A stretch of 64,000 nt of DNA, taken from the NCBI RefSeq assembly GCF_004322755.1, contig NZ_CP036401.1:4154001-4218000 (forward strand), written 5' to 3'. The first letter of the stretch is position 1. Each line of letters begins with the position of its first letter. A program made the position numbers and the translations under genes. The notes under the pieces were generated by a model. The model was not told the DNA's origin. It saw nothing but the letters and a program-made list of their open reading frames with translations, and ran no database searches. Shown one piece after another: positions 24,658-34,252 of this stretch. Source of the DNA: Pseudoduganella albidiflava. GTDB lineage: Bacteria > Pseudomonadota > Gammaproteobacteria > Burkholderiales > Burkholderiaceae_D.

Positions 24658-26298
24658 TCAGGTCGCCGGCGGCCCGGCATCCTTCAGCGGATCCGCGGCG
24701 ACATCCACGTGGCGCAGCGCCCAGGTGTTCCGGCCGGCGGCCTTGGCTTCGTACAGGGCATCGTCGGCGATCTTGAGCAGCTTGTCGGGCGCGACCTTGC
24801 CGGTGCTGTACGCCACCCCGACCGTCGCCGTCACGTCCAGCATCATGCCGCCGCACGCGAACGGCTCGCGGATGGCATCGAGCAGCTTGTCCACGATCGG
24901 CGCGATACGCGCCTGCGTGTCGATGGTCTCGAAGATGATGACGAATTCGTCGCCCGCCAGGCGCGCGATCGTGTCGACTTCCCGGACGCTCCTGCGCAGC
25001 CGGTCGGCGAACTCGCCCAGCACCCGGTCGCCGATGGCATGCCCGAAGGTGTCGTTGATGTCCTTGAAGCGGTCGATATCGAGGAACGCCAGCACCAGCC
25101 CCTGATGCTGGCGGCGGGCGCGCGCAATCGCCGCGGGGAGCTCCGCCTCGAACATGCGCCGGTTGTTCAATCCCGTCAGCACATCGGTCCGGCTCAGCAG
25201 GGCAAGCCGCTCCTCGGCGGCACGCCGCTGCTGCGACAGGCCGAAGAACGCCCGGCTGAGGCTGCCGATCTCGTCTGCCCGCGCCGAATCCAGCACGCCG
25301 ATGTCCGCCGTACCGGCGGCCAGCATGTCGACTTGCCGGTGCAGGCGCCTGAGCGGCCGGAGGAAACGGGACACCAGCCACAGGCCGGCGGCCGCGGCCA
25401 GCAACGTGACGGCGGCCGCCGACAGCCAGGCCGCATCCTCGCCTTGCTGCAACGGCGCGAAGGCTTCGGCCGTTGGATAGACGACCGTGAGCGTCCACCC
25501 GGTACGGCGCAGGTGCGTGGCGGCGATGAGCGCGCGCTGGCCTTCCTTGGTGACGCCCTCGGTCCACCCTTCGAAGCCTTCCAGGGCCTCGCGCGTGACC
25601 TCGGTAATGCCACCCTCCTCGCGCCAGACGTTGCGCAGCACGCGCGACGCGTCGGGATGATAGAGGATGGTGCCGTGCTGGTCGATCAGGAAGAAATACG
25701 CCGAGGTGCCGGGCCGGGATGCCAGGAACTGCCCCATGAAGCGGGCGTTGACGAGGCTGAGGGCGCCGCCGAGGACATAGGCGACCGAACCGTCCGCGCC
25801 GATCACCGGCTCGAGGAGGACGATGGTCGGCTTGCCCGTAAACGGGCTGCGATAGGGCCGCGAGATCACGCCTTCGCGGGTATCGATGGTTTCCCGGAAT
25901 GTCCTGGACTTCGCGGCGCCCCGGTCACCGGTCGCGCGCCGGTCGGCAAGGTTGGCGATCAGCGTTCCCGACGCATCGAGCACCACGACGTTGTCGAATT
26001 CGTCGCGCAGCACCGGATGCTGTTCCAGCAGCGGCTGGAGGTCGCCGGGCCGCAGCCCGCGCTCCCTGGCCGCACTCTCCGCCACGGCACGCAGCAGGGT
26101 GCGCCGGTCGCTGATCTGCTGGTCGAGCGCGGCCGCCGTGCTCGCGAGAAGCGCCGCCTGCTGGTTGCCGACGACGGCGCGCATTTGCTGGCGCATCGGA
26201 TGCAGCACAGCCAGCGACGCCAGCACCGCCGACGCGAGCGCGAGCACGCCCACCAGGATGGCGATGCGCGACTTCAGCGTGCGGGGATACAGGACCAT
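24658..26298 (-). CDS. Membrane diguanylate cyclase with periplasmic Cache-type sensor
   Basis: 546 residues. Helix 1 (IAILVGVLALASAVLASLAVL), a periplasmic sensor of about 240 residues with the double-Cache look (VVVLDASGTLIANL, YFFLIDQHGTILYHPD), helix 2, a HAMP segment (RPLRRLHRQVDMLAAG), then GGDEF. The active site reads AGDEF, a variant known in active cyclases, and an inhibitory RxxD site (REVD) stands five residues before it, so it should make c-di-GMP with product control. The ligand is unknown. Confidence 0.92.
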   Translation of the reverse strand: MVLYPRTLKSRIAILVGVLALASAVLASLAVLHPMRQQMRAVVGNQQAALLASTAAALDQQISDRRTLLRAVAESAARERGLRPGDLQPLLEQHPVLRDEFDNVVVLDASGTLIANLADRRATGDRGAAKSRTFRETIDTREGVISRPYRSPFTGKPTIVLLEPVIGADGSVAYVLGGALSLVNARFMGQFLASRPGTSAYFFLIDQHGTILYHPDASRVLRNVWREEGGITEVTREALEGFEGWTEGVTKEGQRALIAATHLRRTGWTLTVVYPTAEAFAPLQQGEDAAWLSAAAVTLLAAAAGLWLVSRFLRPLRRLHRQVDMLAAGTADIGVLDSARADEIGSLSRAFFGLSQQRRAAEERLALLSRTDVLTGLNNRRMFEAELPAAIARARRQHQGLVLAFLDIDRFKDINDTFGHAIGDRVLGEFADRLRRSVREVDTIARLAGDEFVIIFETIDTQARIAPIVDKLLDAIREPFACGGMMLDVTATVGVAYSTGKVAPDKLLKIADDALYEAKAAGRNTWALRHVDVAADPLKDAGPPAT

Positions 26299-26527
26299 GT
26301 GCGTGCCGGCGATCGTGTTGCGGAGTCAGGCTGCCACGGCCGCAGCGCTGGCACGGCTGCCGCCCGGGATCGAGCCCGACGGTGATGGCCTGGAAATACG
26401 GGAATCGGTATGGATCACGCCCTGCTCCGGAAATGTTCGCCGGAGGCGAAAGGGTCTCGGCATTAGCGGCCGGATGTTAATGCCGTCAAGTTAAGCGTTA
26501 CCTGACACATTGAAAGCGCATGCAAGC

Positions 26528-26591
26528 ACCCCAACGGCGAGGGGCTGGGGTCAGACCCGCCGGGTCTGACCCCGGAAGTTGCCCTTGGGGT
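26528..26591 (+). repeat. Palindromic intergenic repeat, copy D
   Basis: Core at 26547-26573, arms GGGGTCAGACCC and GGGTCTGACCCC with a GCC loop in place of GGC. It shares about 44 bp of upstream sequence with copy C. It lies in the 26299-26766 gap, where no gene or other feature could be supported. Confidence 0.88.
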
Positions 26592-26766
26592 CGGCCTAAC
26601 TTCACGGCGTTACGGCCGGATGTTGGATTTTGGGTTACTTTATTTACCCAGGAGAAATTTTAGCGCGGGGACTGGATTAGCGCTACCAAAATGGCTCGGA
26701 GTGTTGCATGGATGAGCCATGCGCCGCGCTTGGCGGCATCGGCCGGTGCTCCTCCTGCGATAACGG

Positions 26767-28107
26767 CTACGATGCGACGCCATGATCGACTGCCTGCTGC
26801 GCATCCCGTGCGCACTCGGCGCGGTTCCTACCGTTCTTCTTGGCGATATACAGTGCCTGGTCGGCCCGGTGCAGCGCCACGCCGATGTCTTCGCCCTCGT
26901 GGGTGCCGGTGACACCGAACGATGCGGTGACGCGCAGGCCGGATGGCCAGGCGATATCGGCCATCGCGCCACGCAGTCGCTCGGCCAGCGCCAGCGTTTC
27001 ATCGACGGACGCGCCGCGGCGCAGCACCAGGAATTCCTCGCCACCCCAGCGAACCAGGCGGTCTTCCGCGCGCAGCCGGGCGCGCATTTCACGGGCGAAG
27101 CGGGACAGGACTTCGTCGCCGACGGCATGGCCATGCCCGTCGTTGATCCGCTTGAAGTGATCGAGATCCACGACGATCAGGCCCATGCACTCGCGCCGCG
27201 CCTGGTCGTCCACCATCAGCCATTCACGCATGCCATTCCGGTTAAGTGCGCCGGTCAGGGAATCGGTGAACGCCTGCCCGGCCAGCTCCTGCGTCTCCAG
27301 TTCGAGCGCGCGATTGACTACCTTCAGCGCCGCCACCCGCGCCTTGCTGCTGTGGAGTTTTGCCCGGTATTCCAGCAGCCTGGCGGCCAGCCACATCGTC
27401 CCGAGCAGCATCCAGGCCACGACGATCGCCAGCAGCAAGGCGTTCTGGCTGATCCATTTTCCTTCCAGCCGCAGACTCTTCAGGGTCAGGCGGTGCAGCC
27501 CGGGGGCTTCGCGGCTGCCGGTATAGAGTTCGATGGCGGTCGTGTTATCGATCCGCACACCGGTCATCAGCAGCGGCACCTCGCGCGCCGAGACCCACCA
27601 GGGCGCGGTGCGCAGCAGTTCCAGCGGAACCGTCGCCACGCCATCGGGCGGCAACATGAATTCGATCTCGTTGACCTTCTGGGACTGCCATTCCCCGACG
27701 CGGGAGAAACCCCGCTCGAACTGCCGGAAATACGCCCGCATGCCGTGCTTGCCGGGCGCCGCGTCGGTAACGTCGACGGTCATTGAATGAAAGCCGGACA
27801 GGTCGATGCCGTTCTCGCCCAGGCCCAGTTCGAAGTGATAGCCGCAATAGGGCCACTGGTAGGTATCCTTGCGCACATCGCAATCGAGCACGATGCCCGG
27901 CCCTCCTTTTACCAGCTTCGCGGTCGAGGTACCGCCGTCACCACGGTCGTCGACCGGTGTCACGGGGAATCCGCTGCCGGCCGCCAGCTCCAGCACGCGC
28001 GTCATGCCAAGGTGGTGCCAGACCAGCAAGCCTGGCGTACCGACCACCAGCACCATGGCGGCGTACAGCAGCCAGCGTTGCAGCCGGGCATAGGGCGTCA
28101 TGCGCAT
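26767..28107 (-). CDS. Membrane diguanylate cyclase with novel periplasmic domain
   Basis: 446 residues. An N-terminal helix, a periplasmic beta-rich domain of about 190 residues with carbohydrate-binding-like features (FHSMTVDVTDAAPGKHGMRAYFRQF), a second helix (LLAIVVAWMLLGTMWLAARLL), a short coiled segment, then GGDEF. The active site is GGEEF, and an RxxD inhibitory site (RAED) lies five residues before it, so an active, product-inhibited cyclase is expected. The start is ATG 28107 or ATG 28101; neither has a good ribosome site. Confidence 0.9.
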   Translation of the reverse strand: MRMTPYARLQRWLLYAAMVLVVGTPGLLVWHHLGMTRVLELAAGSGFPVTPVDDRGDGGTSTAKLVKGGPGIVLDCDVRKDTYQWPYCGYHFELGLGENGIDLSGFHSMTVDVTDAAPGKHGMRAYFRQFERGFSRVGEWQSQKVNEIEFMLPPDGVATVPLELLRTAPWWVSAREVPLLMTGVRIDNTTAIELYTGSREAPGLHRLTLKSLRLEGKWISQNALLLAIVVAWMLLGTMWLAARLLEYRAKLHSSKARVAALKVVNRALELETQELAGQAFTDSLTGALNRNGMREWLMVDDQARRECMGLIVVDLDHFKRINDGHGHAVGDEVLSRFAREMRARLRAEDRLVRWGGEEFLVLRRGASVDETLALAERLRGAMADIAWPSGLRVTASFGVTGTHEGEDIGVALHRADQALYIAKKNGRNRAECARDAQQAVDHGVAS

Positions 28108-28389
28108 GACGGCGGGGAGGGAATCAGTTCATCGAACATGCTTGACGCGGCCAACACTTCAGGGACAGGTCGCTTCATTATAGGAAGCTGTCCTGGTCAA
28201 AAGGTTGTTTGCGGGCAACGCGTGATGTAACTCTGGGCAGCTTCCTCGTCCAGCGTGGGAAGCGCTGGCGTCGTCCACCTTCAGCGGACATTCCGGTAAC
28301 TTTGCAGCGATGTCCATGACCGAGGCAGTCGCCGCCTACCGACGCTGTGGCCTGAAGGAGAATTGATGCCCTTAAGGATCGGATATTGA

Positions 28390-29658
28390 TTGACCTCAAT
28401 TTCGAACGACTGGATACTTGCTCGAGCAAAGCAGATCAAGGCAGCAGATATGAGTGAATTCCGGCCCACGCTCGAGACCAAGCGCAAATTCTCGTTAAAT
28501 TGGGGCTACCTCGGGGCCATCGCCAGCGGACGCTCGGCGATCGACCTCGGCGCGCTTGCCCTGCGCAACCTGCACGATGCGCGTGAATTCGTGCGCGAAT
28601 ACGGCTACGACCTGGACCAGCCGGCCGCCCGCGACATCATCCGCAATGGCCACCGCGAGGCCGTCGATTTCATCATCGGCACGTTCCTGCAGCCGGGCCA
28701 GGAAAACCTCATTCCGCGCGAAGTGCTGGAGCCCGGTGATCCGGTCCAGCTGCTGGTCTACGCGTCCCACCAGGCGCAGCAACATAGCGAGCAGCGCATG
28801 TGGTCCTGTGCCATCCTCAAAGTGATGCATGCGATTTTCTACATCGACAACAACCTGGAGCTGAGGCACTTCAATACGATCCGCGACCAGGTGTTCGCCA
28901 CGCTCGACGAGGTCATCCACGAAGACGACGAGGGGCAATTTTTCCTGTCCAACGGCGAGCTGTGCCTACCCCTGCACCACCACGAACGCAAGCGCAACAA
29001 GGGGCGCAACAGCATCCTGCTCAAGCTGCTGCAAAAGGCGGCTTATCTCGCGCAGGACATTTACGACCACCTGGGCGTGCGCCTCGTCTTCGGCACCCGC
29101 TTCGAATGCCTGCTGGCGCTGGAGACGCTGCAGCGCGCGCACATCCTGTCCATTACCAATATCGAACCCAATCGCACCCGCAATACCTTGCTCGACCTGG
29201 AAGCGGCCAAGGAAATCTTCGTGAAATACCGCTGCATGCTGGAGCGCAGCCACGAGTATCCGGCCGAGCTGCTGCAAAAGATGGACGCGGAGCTCCTGGC
29301 CGTCGCCAAGCGCCAGACGCGCGCCGACAATCCCCACAGCGGCGCCGATTTCAGCAGCATCCAGGTCACGGTGCGCAAGATGATCCATCTGCAGGCCGGG
29401 CAAGGCTATCCTGAAACGGCGGGCCAGGATTATGACGTCGGCTTTTTCTTCGACTATGAACTGCAGTTGATGGACAAGGAAAGCCACCAGCGCAGCATGA
29501 CCGGGCCGTCCAGCCACGACGCTTACAAGCGCCGCCAGGTCGAGACAGCGCGCCTGCGCGTTCTCGGGCGTGACCTGAGTGACTGGATCGCTGCGCATTC
29601 CAGCCCGGTATCGGACCAGATGCCTGAGCCGCTGGCGGCGCTATCTTCCGCCGCCTGA
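28390..29658 (+). CDS. RelA/SpoT-like orphan protein (TIGR04552-like)
   Basis: About 422 residues, soluble, with no membrane helices. The central segment DIYDHLGVRLVFGTRFECLLALETLQRAHI resembles the synthetase fold of RelA/SpoT proteins (D-x-x-G-x-R followed by a helix starting near a cysteine), and the size and layout recall the uncharacterised TIGR04552/TIGR04562 group. Whether it makes an alarmone cannot be judged. The start is uncertain: TTG 28390 (AAGGA 11 bases before) or ATG 28450 (AAGG 8 bases before). An eight-codon mini-frame (ATG 28366 to TGA 28389) ends exactly where the TTG begins. It stands alone. Confidence 0.6.
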   Translation: MTSISNDWILARAKQIKAADMSEFRPTLETKRKFSLNWGYLGAIASGRSAIDLGALALRNLHDAREFVREYGYDLDQPAARDIIRNGHREAVDFIIGTFLQPGQENLIPREVLEPGDPVQLLVYASHQAQQHSEQRMWSCAILKVMHAIFYIDNNLELRHFNTIRDQVFATLDEVIHEDDEGQFFLSNGELCLPLHHHERKRNKGRNSILLKLLQKAAYLAQDIYDHLGVRLVFGTRFECLLALETLQRAHILSITNIEPNRTRNTLLDLEAAKEIFVKYRCMLERSHEYPAELLQKMDAELLAVAKRQTRADNPHSGADFSSIQVTVRKMIHLQAGQGYPETAGQDYDVGFFFDYELQLMDKESHQRSMTGPSSHDAYKRRQVETARLRVLGRDLSDWIAAHSSPVSDQMPEPLAALSSAA

Positions 29659-29828
29659 CCCAGTCGAGGCCGCGCCCTGGCCCTTCGGCTTTCCGAATCC
29701 GCTGAACTAGCGCAGTGTGCCGTCAGGGACTGGCGGATGGTTGTCGAGTGGGACGAAGTGAATAAACCGTTGGCGAAACGCCAGGCCGCTTGGCGTCGGT
29801 AGACGGGCTGATCGCGGTCTGTCGCCAA

Positions 29829-29857
29829 CGGCCGGTTTCGCACCCCATAGCAGACGG
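29829..29857. repeat. Short direct repeat flanking a small gene, left copy
   Basis: CGGCCGGTTTCGC followed by CCCATAGCAGACGG. The right copy at 30329-30355 reads CGGCCGGTTCCGC with CCGAAGCAGACGG. Together they bracket the DUF6228-like gene. Confidence 0.5.
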
Positions 29858-29864
29858 CCGCGGC

Positions 29865-30263
29865 CTATGACGGCTCAGCGAGTTTTTTCGGAACCAACCC
29901 ATGGAACAGGCGTTCGAGTTGGCCCAGCTCGTAGTCAATGCCAGCGGTGACAGCCCATTCTTCAGTTGCACCCTGCAATCCATGCAGCTCGACGTTGAAA
30001 ACAACATTGCCAAGTGCAGTACAGGTCGCGGAGAGCTTGAAATCTCCTTCAATCGACTGCCATTCTCGTGTGCCGCTCCATGGCCCGTCCTGCTTACCAA
30101 GGTCGGCAAGGAATGCTTCAAGTCCGGCAGCATCGCCGGTCTCAACCCAGACTTCGACCTTAGCAGAAACGGGGAATCCGACTAATTCAGCGAGCAAATA
30201 CGGGCCGCTTGCGCAGCTAATCTTAAGTTCGCGATTTGAGCTACAGGATCGAATATTGATCAT
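29865..30263 (-). CDS. DUF6228-like protein
   Basis: 132 residues, soluble, of lower GC than the flanking DNA. The pattern AGLEAFLADLGKQDGPWSGTREWQSIEGDFKLSATCTALGNVVFNVEL, an acidic helix followed by W..G...W.S.EG...L.AT, is the signature of the DUF6228 family, whose members often occur as singletons in polymorphic or accessory loci. The function is unknown, and immunity-type roles are only suspected from such contexts. The ribosome site is poor. It lies between two short direct repeats, suggesting a mobile cassette-like origin. Confidence 0.55.
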   Translation of the reverse strand: MINIRSCSSNRELKISCASGPYLLAELVGFPVSAKVEVWVETGDAAGLEAFLADLGKQDGPWSGTREWQSIEGDFKLSATCTALGNVVFNVELHGLQGATEEWAVTAGIDYELGQLERLFHGLVPKKLAEPS

Positions 30264-30328
30264 GGAAAGAAGTACTTGTTAAGTCGGCTTTGTAGGTCCG
30301 CTTCCGGCTGAAACCGGTTTATTGCGAC

Positions 30329-30355
30329 CGGCCGGTTCCGCCCCGAAGCAGACGG
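30329..30355. repeat. Short direct repeat flanking a small gene, right copy
   Basis: CGGCCGGTTCCGC then CCCGAAGCAGACGG. It has about 85% identity to the left copy at 29829-29857, same orientation. Confidence 0.5.
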
Positions 30356-30368
30356 TCAACAAACGCAG

Positions 30369-30848
30369 CTAGGGCGTCCTAAGCCGTAGAAATCTTTTGC
30401 CATCGAAGCGGTATCGTTCCCACGTCCTCCGTTTCCCAGCAACGTCACTGTCCCGTACTTCGACAATGAATCCGGATGTTTGGCTAACGCGCGAGATTTT
30501 GCCAATCTCGGAACCGAACTCGCCGCCAGGGACTAGGGTAAGCCTGCCATCACTGCCGCCCTGATAAAACCCGACAACACGAGTGTGTGCACCAGCGATG
30601 CCGGATACCTGCCACAGGTAGCAATTGCAAAGGTCCGACCAAAACTTTTCAAGACCGACGGGGATTGCGTCGTAGGGAATACGATTAGCAAAAGATCCAT
30701 CGCCGCTTGAAGTACCCAGGAATCGGTCACCGTCACACGTCTGAATCTGGACCTCCTGCAATTGTGCTTCTACCTCACAGTCGGCGGTAAGCCCAGGTAG
30801 AGGGAATAGCATCAGAGCTACCAACAACACTCTTCCGAGTCGTAGCAT
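30369..30848 (-). CDS. Secreted protein of unknown function
   Basis: 159 residues. A signal peptide (VLLVALMLFPLPGLTA, cleavage near TADC) precedes a small domain with four cysteines (one each in DCEV and QTCD, and two in LCNCYLW), probably forming disulfides in the periplasm. Lower GC and more A/T-ending codons than neighbours suggest recent acquisition. If the cysteine right after the signal peptide were preceded by a lipobox it would be a lipoprotein, but the L-T-A-D-C spacing does not fit well. No family recognised. Confidence 0.6.
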   Translation of the reverse strand: MLRLGRVLLVALMLFPLPGLTADCEVEAQLQEVQIQTCDGDRFLGTSSGDGSFANRIPYDAIPVGLEKFWSDLCNCYLWQVSGIAGAHTRVVGFYQGGSDGRLTLVPGGEFGSEIGKISRVSQTSGFIVEVRDSDVAGKRRTWERYRFDGKRFLRLRTP

Positions 30849-31427
30849 GCCGATCTTTCAAAAGTCGTTGAAACGTTGTGCCGATACAGCCGCCGTTGGG
30901 AACCCCAAGGACCGCTTTTGGCCGATAGCGGAATTCATTGCGACTAGTGTAACTCAGCAAGAAGCGGTGGGCCTCGCTACCTTACGCCGGTAATCGCAGC
31001 GATTTCAAAAACGTCGCGGTTATTCGGAAAGTCACAATACCGGCAACTGCCATCGTCCGGTCCGGCCTGGCGCCGGGCTGGTGCCCGGGCGCACGCCCGA
31101 TCCTCCGGAGTGCTGCTGGCGTCTTCAACGTGCCGGCGATTGAGTCGGGCACTGGTACGCACCCCGGGGTGACGCCCGACATATTGGTGAGGGAACTCGT
31201 ACAGCGCTGGCTGGCAGACAATACAGGCCGATCGTCCTGGCGCGAGGAAAGCCGGGCAACGCGAGGCTTTCAATGGAAAGATGTTTTTCTTCCTGAAGGG
31301 ACATGCCAAAGTCTTGTGGTGGGCCGTGTCGGGCTGTGCCTGCCACGGCTTTTGGCATGTCAACGCAGCATCGGCTCCGACAAGCACCGTTGCGTTGGGT
31401 TCATCCAGCGAATTCTGGTCTGGAACA
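30849..31427. other. Intergenic stretch without a supportable gene
   Basis: 579 bp. Frames up to 136 codons exist on the minus strand (30977-31387) and others on the plus strand, but none has a ribosome site, a consistent codon bias or a recognisable product. It may hold decayed gene fragments; nothing firm was found. Confidence 0.5.
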
Positions 31428-31991
31428 CTAGAGCTTCCCGAACATGTAAGTCCACCGATGTCCGGTGCGCCGCTCGAGCTCCAGCAGGAACTCAGGTGAC
31501 AGGTCCGGCCATTCCCAGAACTGCAGGCCCAGCGTGCCGAACAGGAGATCGTCGTGTTCCCACGCCGTCACCGGCGCACCCTGGCCACATTGCATGCACG
31601 CCAGTTCGCCCTCGCCTCCTTTCAGCCATACGTCGGCAGCCGCATAGAACAGGTGAATATCGTGCTCGGCTGCGCAGTGGGGGCAACGCGCGGGGCCGTA
31701 GTCGCCCTGGCCATTGAAGAAGGCATTCCGCGTCATCGACAGTTCCATGCCGTTGGGATTGTATTGCAGGAAATCGGCATAATCGGCTTCCCGCTCGCTC
31801 TCTGGAATGCCCCCGCATGCCCGCCTGTAATGCGGCCCGGGAGGATAACCGGGCTTGTAGCAGCAGTCGGTCAACCGGTGCTGGATGATCTCCTGCTCGA
31901 CCAGCCAAGCGACGATGCATTCGCCAAGGCGCTTCGCCTTCTCCGTATCGGATGTCGCTCGGTCCATGACGCTTTGCGTGTGGGTGCCCAT
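31428..31991 (-). CDS. Uncharacterised cysteine-rich (zinc-ribbon-like) protein
   Basis: 187 residues, soluble. The centre has RCPHC and, 28 residues later, CMQC, two CxxC knuckles that would bind one zinc, preceded by a DCCYKPGYPPGPHYRRACGG segment with three more cysteines. The C-terminal part is rich in Trp and Phe (LLFGTLGLQFWEWPDLSPEFLLELE). No family recognised. ATG 31991 has AGGAG upstream. It is divergent from the amidase gene at 32187. Confidence 0.6.
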   Translation of the reverse strand: MGTHTQSVMDRATSDTEKAKRLGECIVAWLVEQEIIQHRLTDCCYKPGYPPGPHYRRACGGIPESEREADYADFLQYNPNGMELSMTRNAFFNGQGDYGPARCPHCAAEHDIHLFYAAADVWLKGGEGELACMQCGQGAPVTAWEHDDLLFGTLGLQFWEWPDLSPEFLLELERRTGHRWTYMFGKL

Positions 31992-32186
31992 CTGATGTGC
32001 TCTCCTGTTCCCGGGGTTCGACCTCTTCCATGATCTACGCCACGGCCGGGCAAGTCAACGCTCGTCCGGGCAGCTTCGCGTGCGGTGGTATCGACAATTT
32101 CCCGACATCTGGCCGGCCATTTGAGCATACGATTATCAGGATGAGTATCTCCATACGCCATATTCAGATCGAAAGGCTCACGGCAA

Positions 32187-33152
32187 ATGATTATCCAGGC
32201 GGCATCCATCCAGTTCCAGCACATCCCGGGAAACAAGCAAGCCAACTTGACATTGATAACGGATTTTGCCGCGCAAGCGGCATCCCGAAAGGTACAGCTC
32301 GCGGTCTTTCCCGAAATGTGCATCACCGGGTACTGGCATGTCATCGGCATGCCGCGCGACAGCATCGAACAGCTGGCCGAAGAAGTGCCCGACGGGCCGA
32401 GTACCCGGCATCTGCTGGCACTTGCCAGGCAACACCATATGGTCATCGGGGCCGGGCTCATCGAAAATGATCGGGGAACACTGTACAACAGCTATGTCGT
32501 GGCGGAGCCTGACGGAAGCTGGCACGTGCACAGGAAACTCCATGCGTTCGAAAGCGAGCACATCGCTTCCGGCGACCGTTACACGGTGTTCGACTCGACG
32601 CTGGGTTGCAAACTGGGCATCCTGATCTGTTGGGATAACAATCTGGTCGAAAACGCGCGCATGACGGCTCTGCTGGGCGCAGACATCCTGCTCGCGCCGC
32701 ACCAGACAGGCGGCACCGCATCCAGGAGCCCGCATGCCATGGGCGTGATCGATCCAGCCCTGTGGCGCAACCGCAAGAACGATCCGGGAGCAATCGAGGC
32801 CGAGTTTCGTGGTGACAAGGGGCGCGGCTGGCTGATGCGCTGGCTGCCCGCCAGGGCGCACGACAACGGCATGTTCCTGGTATTTTCCAACGGCGTCGGC
32901 GAGGATCATGGCGAAGTCCGCACGGGCAACGCGATGCTGATCGACTGCTATGGGCGCATCATCAACGAAACATGGAAGGCCGGCGACGAAATGGTTTGCG
33001 GCCAGCTTGACCTGTCGCTGCTCGACCGCTGCACGGGCCGCAGATGGATACGTGGCCGCCGGCCTGCGCTCTACAGCCGGATCGGCGAAGCGACCGGTAA
33101 CGAGCTCGACGCCATTGCTGCACGGTTTTCCGAAGCGCCTGCTTCGCGCTGA
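32187..33152 (+). CDS. Carbon-nitrogen hydrolase (nitrilase superfamily)
   Basis: 321 residues, the usual size for a single-domain amidase. The catalytic triad is complete: Glu43 (FPEMCITGYW), Lys117 (HRKLHAF) and Cys148 (GILICWDNN). It should hydrolyse a C-N bond of an amide, carbamoyl or nitrile compound in the cytoplasm; the substrate is not predictable. The two-residue neighbours of the cysteine (CWDN) and a long insertion with Trp and Arg residues after it (about 170-215) recall aliphatic-amidase-like branches. ATG 32187 follows AAAGG. Its only neighbours are orphan accessory genes. Confidence 0.85.
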   Translation: MIIQAASIQFQHIPGNKQANLTLITDFAAQAASRKVQLAVFPEMCITGYWHVIGMPRDSIEQLAEEVPDGPSTRHLLALARQHHMVIGAGLIENDRGTLYNSYVVAEPDGSWHVHRKLHAFESEHIASGDRYTVFDSTLGCKLGILICWDNNLVENARMTALLGADILLAPHQTGGTASRSPHAMGVIDPALWRNRKNDPGAIEAEFRGDKGRGWLMRWLPARAHDNGMFLVFSNGVGEDHGEVRTGNAMLIDCYGRIINETWKAGDEMVCGQLDLSLLDRCTGRRWIRGRRPALYSRIGEATGNELDAIAARFSEAPASR

Positions 33153-33212
33153 ACCGATACCCCTTGCCTGCGGAGGCTTCGCTTTTCGGGTTATTACCGC
33201 CATTTACCGAAC

Positions 33213-33235
33213 TCGGCCGTTCTGTGAACGGCCGA
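33213..33235. terminator. Hairpin downstream of the amidase gene
   Basis: A perfect 9-bp stem TCGGCCGTT / AACGGCCGA with a CTGTG loop, 61 bp after the amidase stop. No T tract follows, so termination is a guess from its position. Confidence 0.35.
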
Positions 33236-33323
33236 TCCCGCTCGATTGCCGACATCTGATTACAATTGTTGACAGACTTAAAAGAGGCTGGACGGCATAC
33301 TGGCGCTTTTTCCGCTGCACAGC

Positions 33324-33800
33324 ATGCGCATCCGTCCTTATACCGAAGGAGAGCAAGGCGCTCTTCTCGCCATCTTTCAATCGTCCGTCCATGGGCTGGC
33401 CAGCCGTGACTATACGGCCGAGCAGATCGCGGCCTGGGCTCCCCGTGTACTCGATGCCGAATCCCGGCGGTCGTGGGATCGCCGGATCGACGCCAATCGT
33501 CCGTGGGCAGTCGAGATCGATGGCCGGCCGGTGGCCTTCGCCGACTTGCAGCAAACAGGTTATATCGACCAGTTTTTCGTGGCACCGGATTTTGCCGGAA
33601 AAGGCGTTGGGACTGCCCTGATGCGCCACCTGCTCGATATTGCGTCGGCTCGCCGGCTGCCAGCACTGTTCTCCTGCGTCAGCCTGACTGCGCAGCCGTT
33701 CTTTGCCCGTTTCGGCTTTCTGATCGAGGAAGAGCGGACTCCAGTCGTGAGAGGCGTAGCGCTGCGCAATGCCGTCATGCGCAAGACACTGGCTGAGTAG
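33324..33800 (+). CDS. GNAT-family N-acetyltransferase
   Basis: 158 residues with the GNAT fold pattern: an N-terminal beta strand MRIRPYTEGEQGALLAIF, central IDQFFVAPDFAGKGVGTALMRHLLDIA with the acetyl-CoA-binding Q/R-x-x-G-x-G/A-type loop (GKGVGTAL), and a C-terminal FFARFGFLIEEE. It transfers an acetyl group from acetyl-CoA to an unknown amine. The ribosome site is weak. A second GNAT gene lies 450 bp downstream in the same orientation. Confidence 0.85.
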   Translation: MRIRPYTEGEQGALLAIFQSSVHGLASRDYTAEQIAAWAPRVLDAESRRSWDRRIDANRPWAVEIDGRPVAFADLQQTGYIDQFFVAPDFAGKGVGTALMRHLLDIASARRLPALFSCVSLTAQPFFARFGFLIEEERTPVVRGVALRNAVMRKTLAE

Positions 33801-33993
33801 GCCCCATGGGACGCCCTCAGAGCATAACGCTCACGACATTCGGCAGCCGCCCTGGAGGCGTCTTTTTCCTTCGGCACGGATGTGATCCGGCGATCGATGC
33901 AGCACACGGACGCCATAACGCGGAAATATTCCCCGACAAAAGCATGCCGGCTGGCGCAAGCGGAACGGAATGCCGAAAAAATGAAAGCATCTC

Positions 33994-34134
33994 ATGAGCA
34001 AACAAAATCGCCTGCCCGTGAACCTCGATCCCGGTATCGCGGCCTACCTCGCGAGCCCGTTTCCCGCACCAGTCCACCGCAATGGCAGCATGACGCAAAC
34101 AAATGTCGCCTGCCCGGTCGAAGCACTGGATTGA
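33994..34134 (+). pseudogene. Possible truncated NTF2-like gene start
   Basis: A 46-codon frame whose first 20 residues (MSKQNRLPVNLDPGIAAYLA) resemble the N-terminus of NTF2/SnoaL-like proteins, after which the likeness stops and the frame ends at TGA 34134. It would be a remnant of a roughly 120-residue protein. The rest of the 33801-34252 gap shows no other feature. Low confidence. Confidence 0.2.
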
Positions 34135-34252
34135 TTTGACCGGTAGCCAGGCAAATGTCGCACTTCCGGGCAGTGCCTGGATCTTATTTTCACATGTGAT
34201 GGTAATTTTTCTCGCGCTCCAGGATAGCGCTGGCGGAATGCAAGGATAACGA

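Noticed and set aside
30977..31387. A 136-codon minus-strand frame
   Set aside because: No ribosome site and no recognisable domain; overlapping frames on both strands look equally plausible, so no gene was called.
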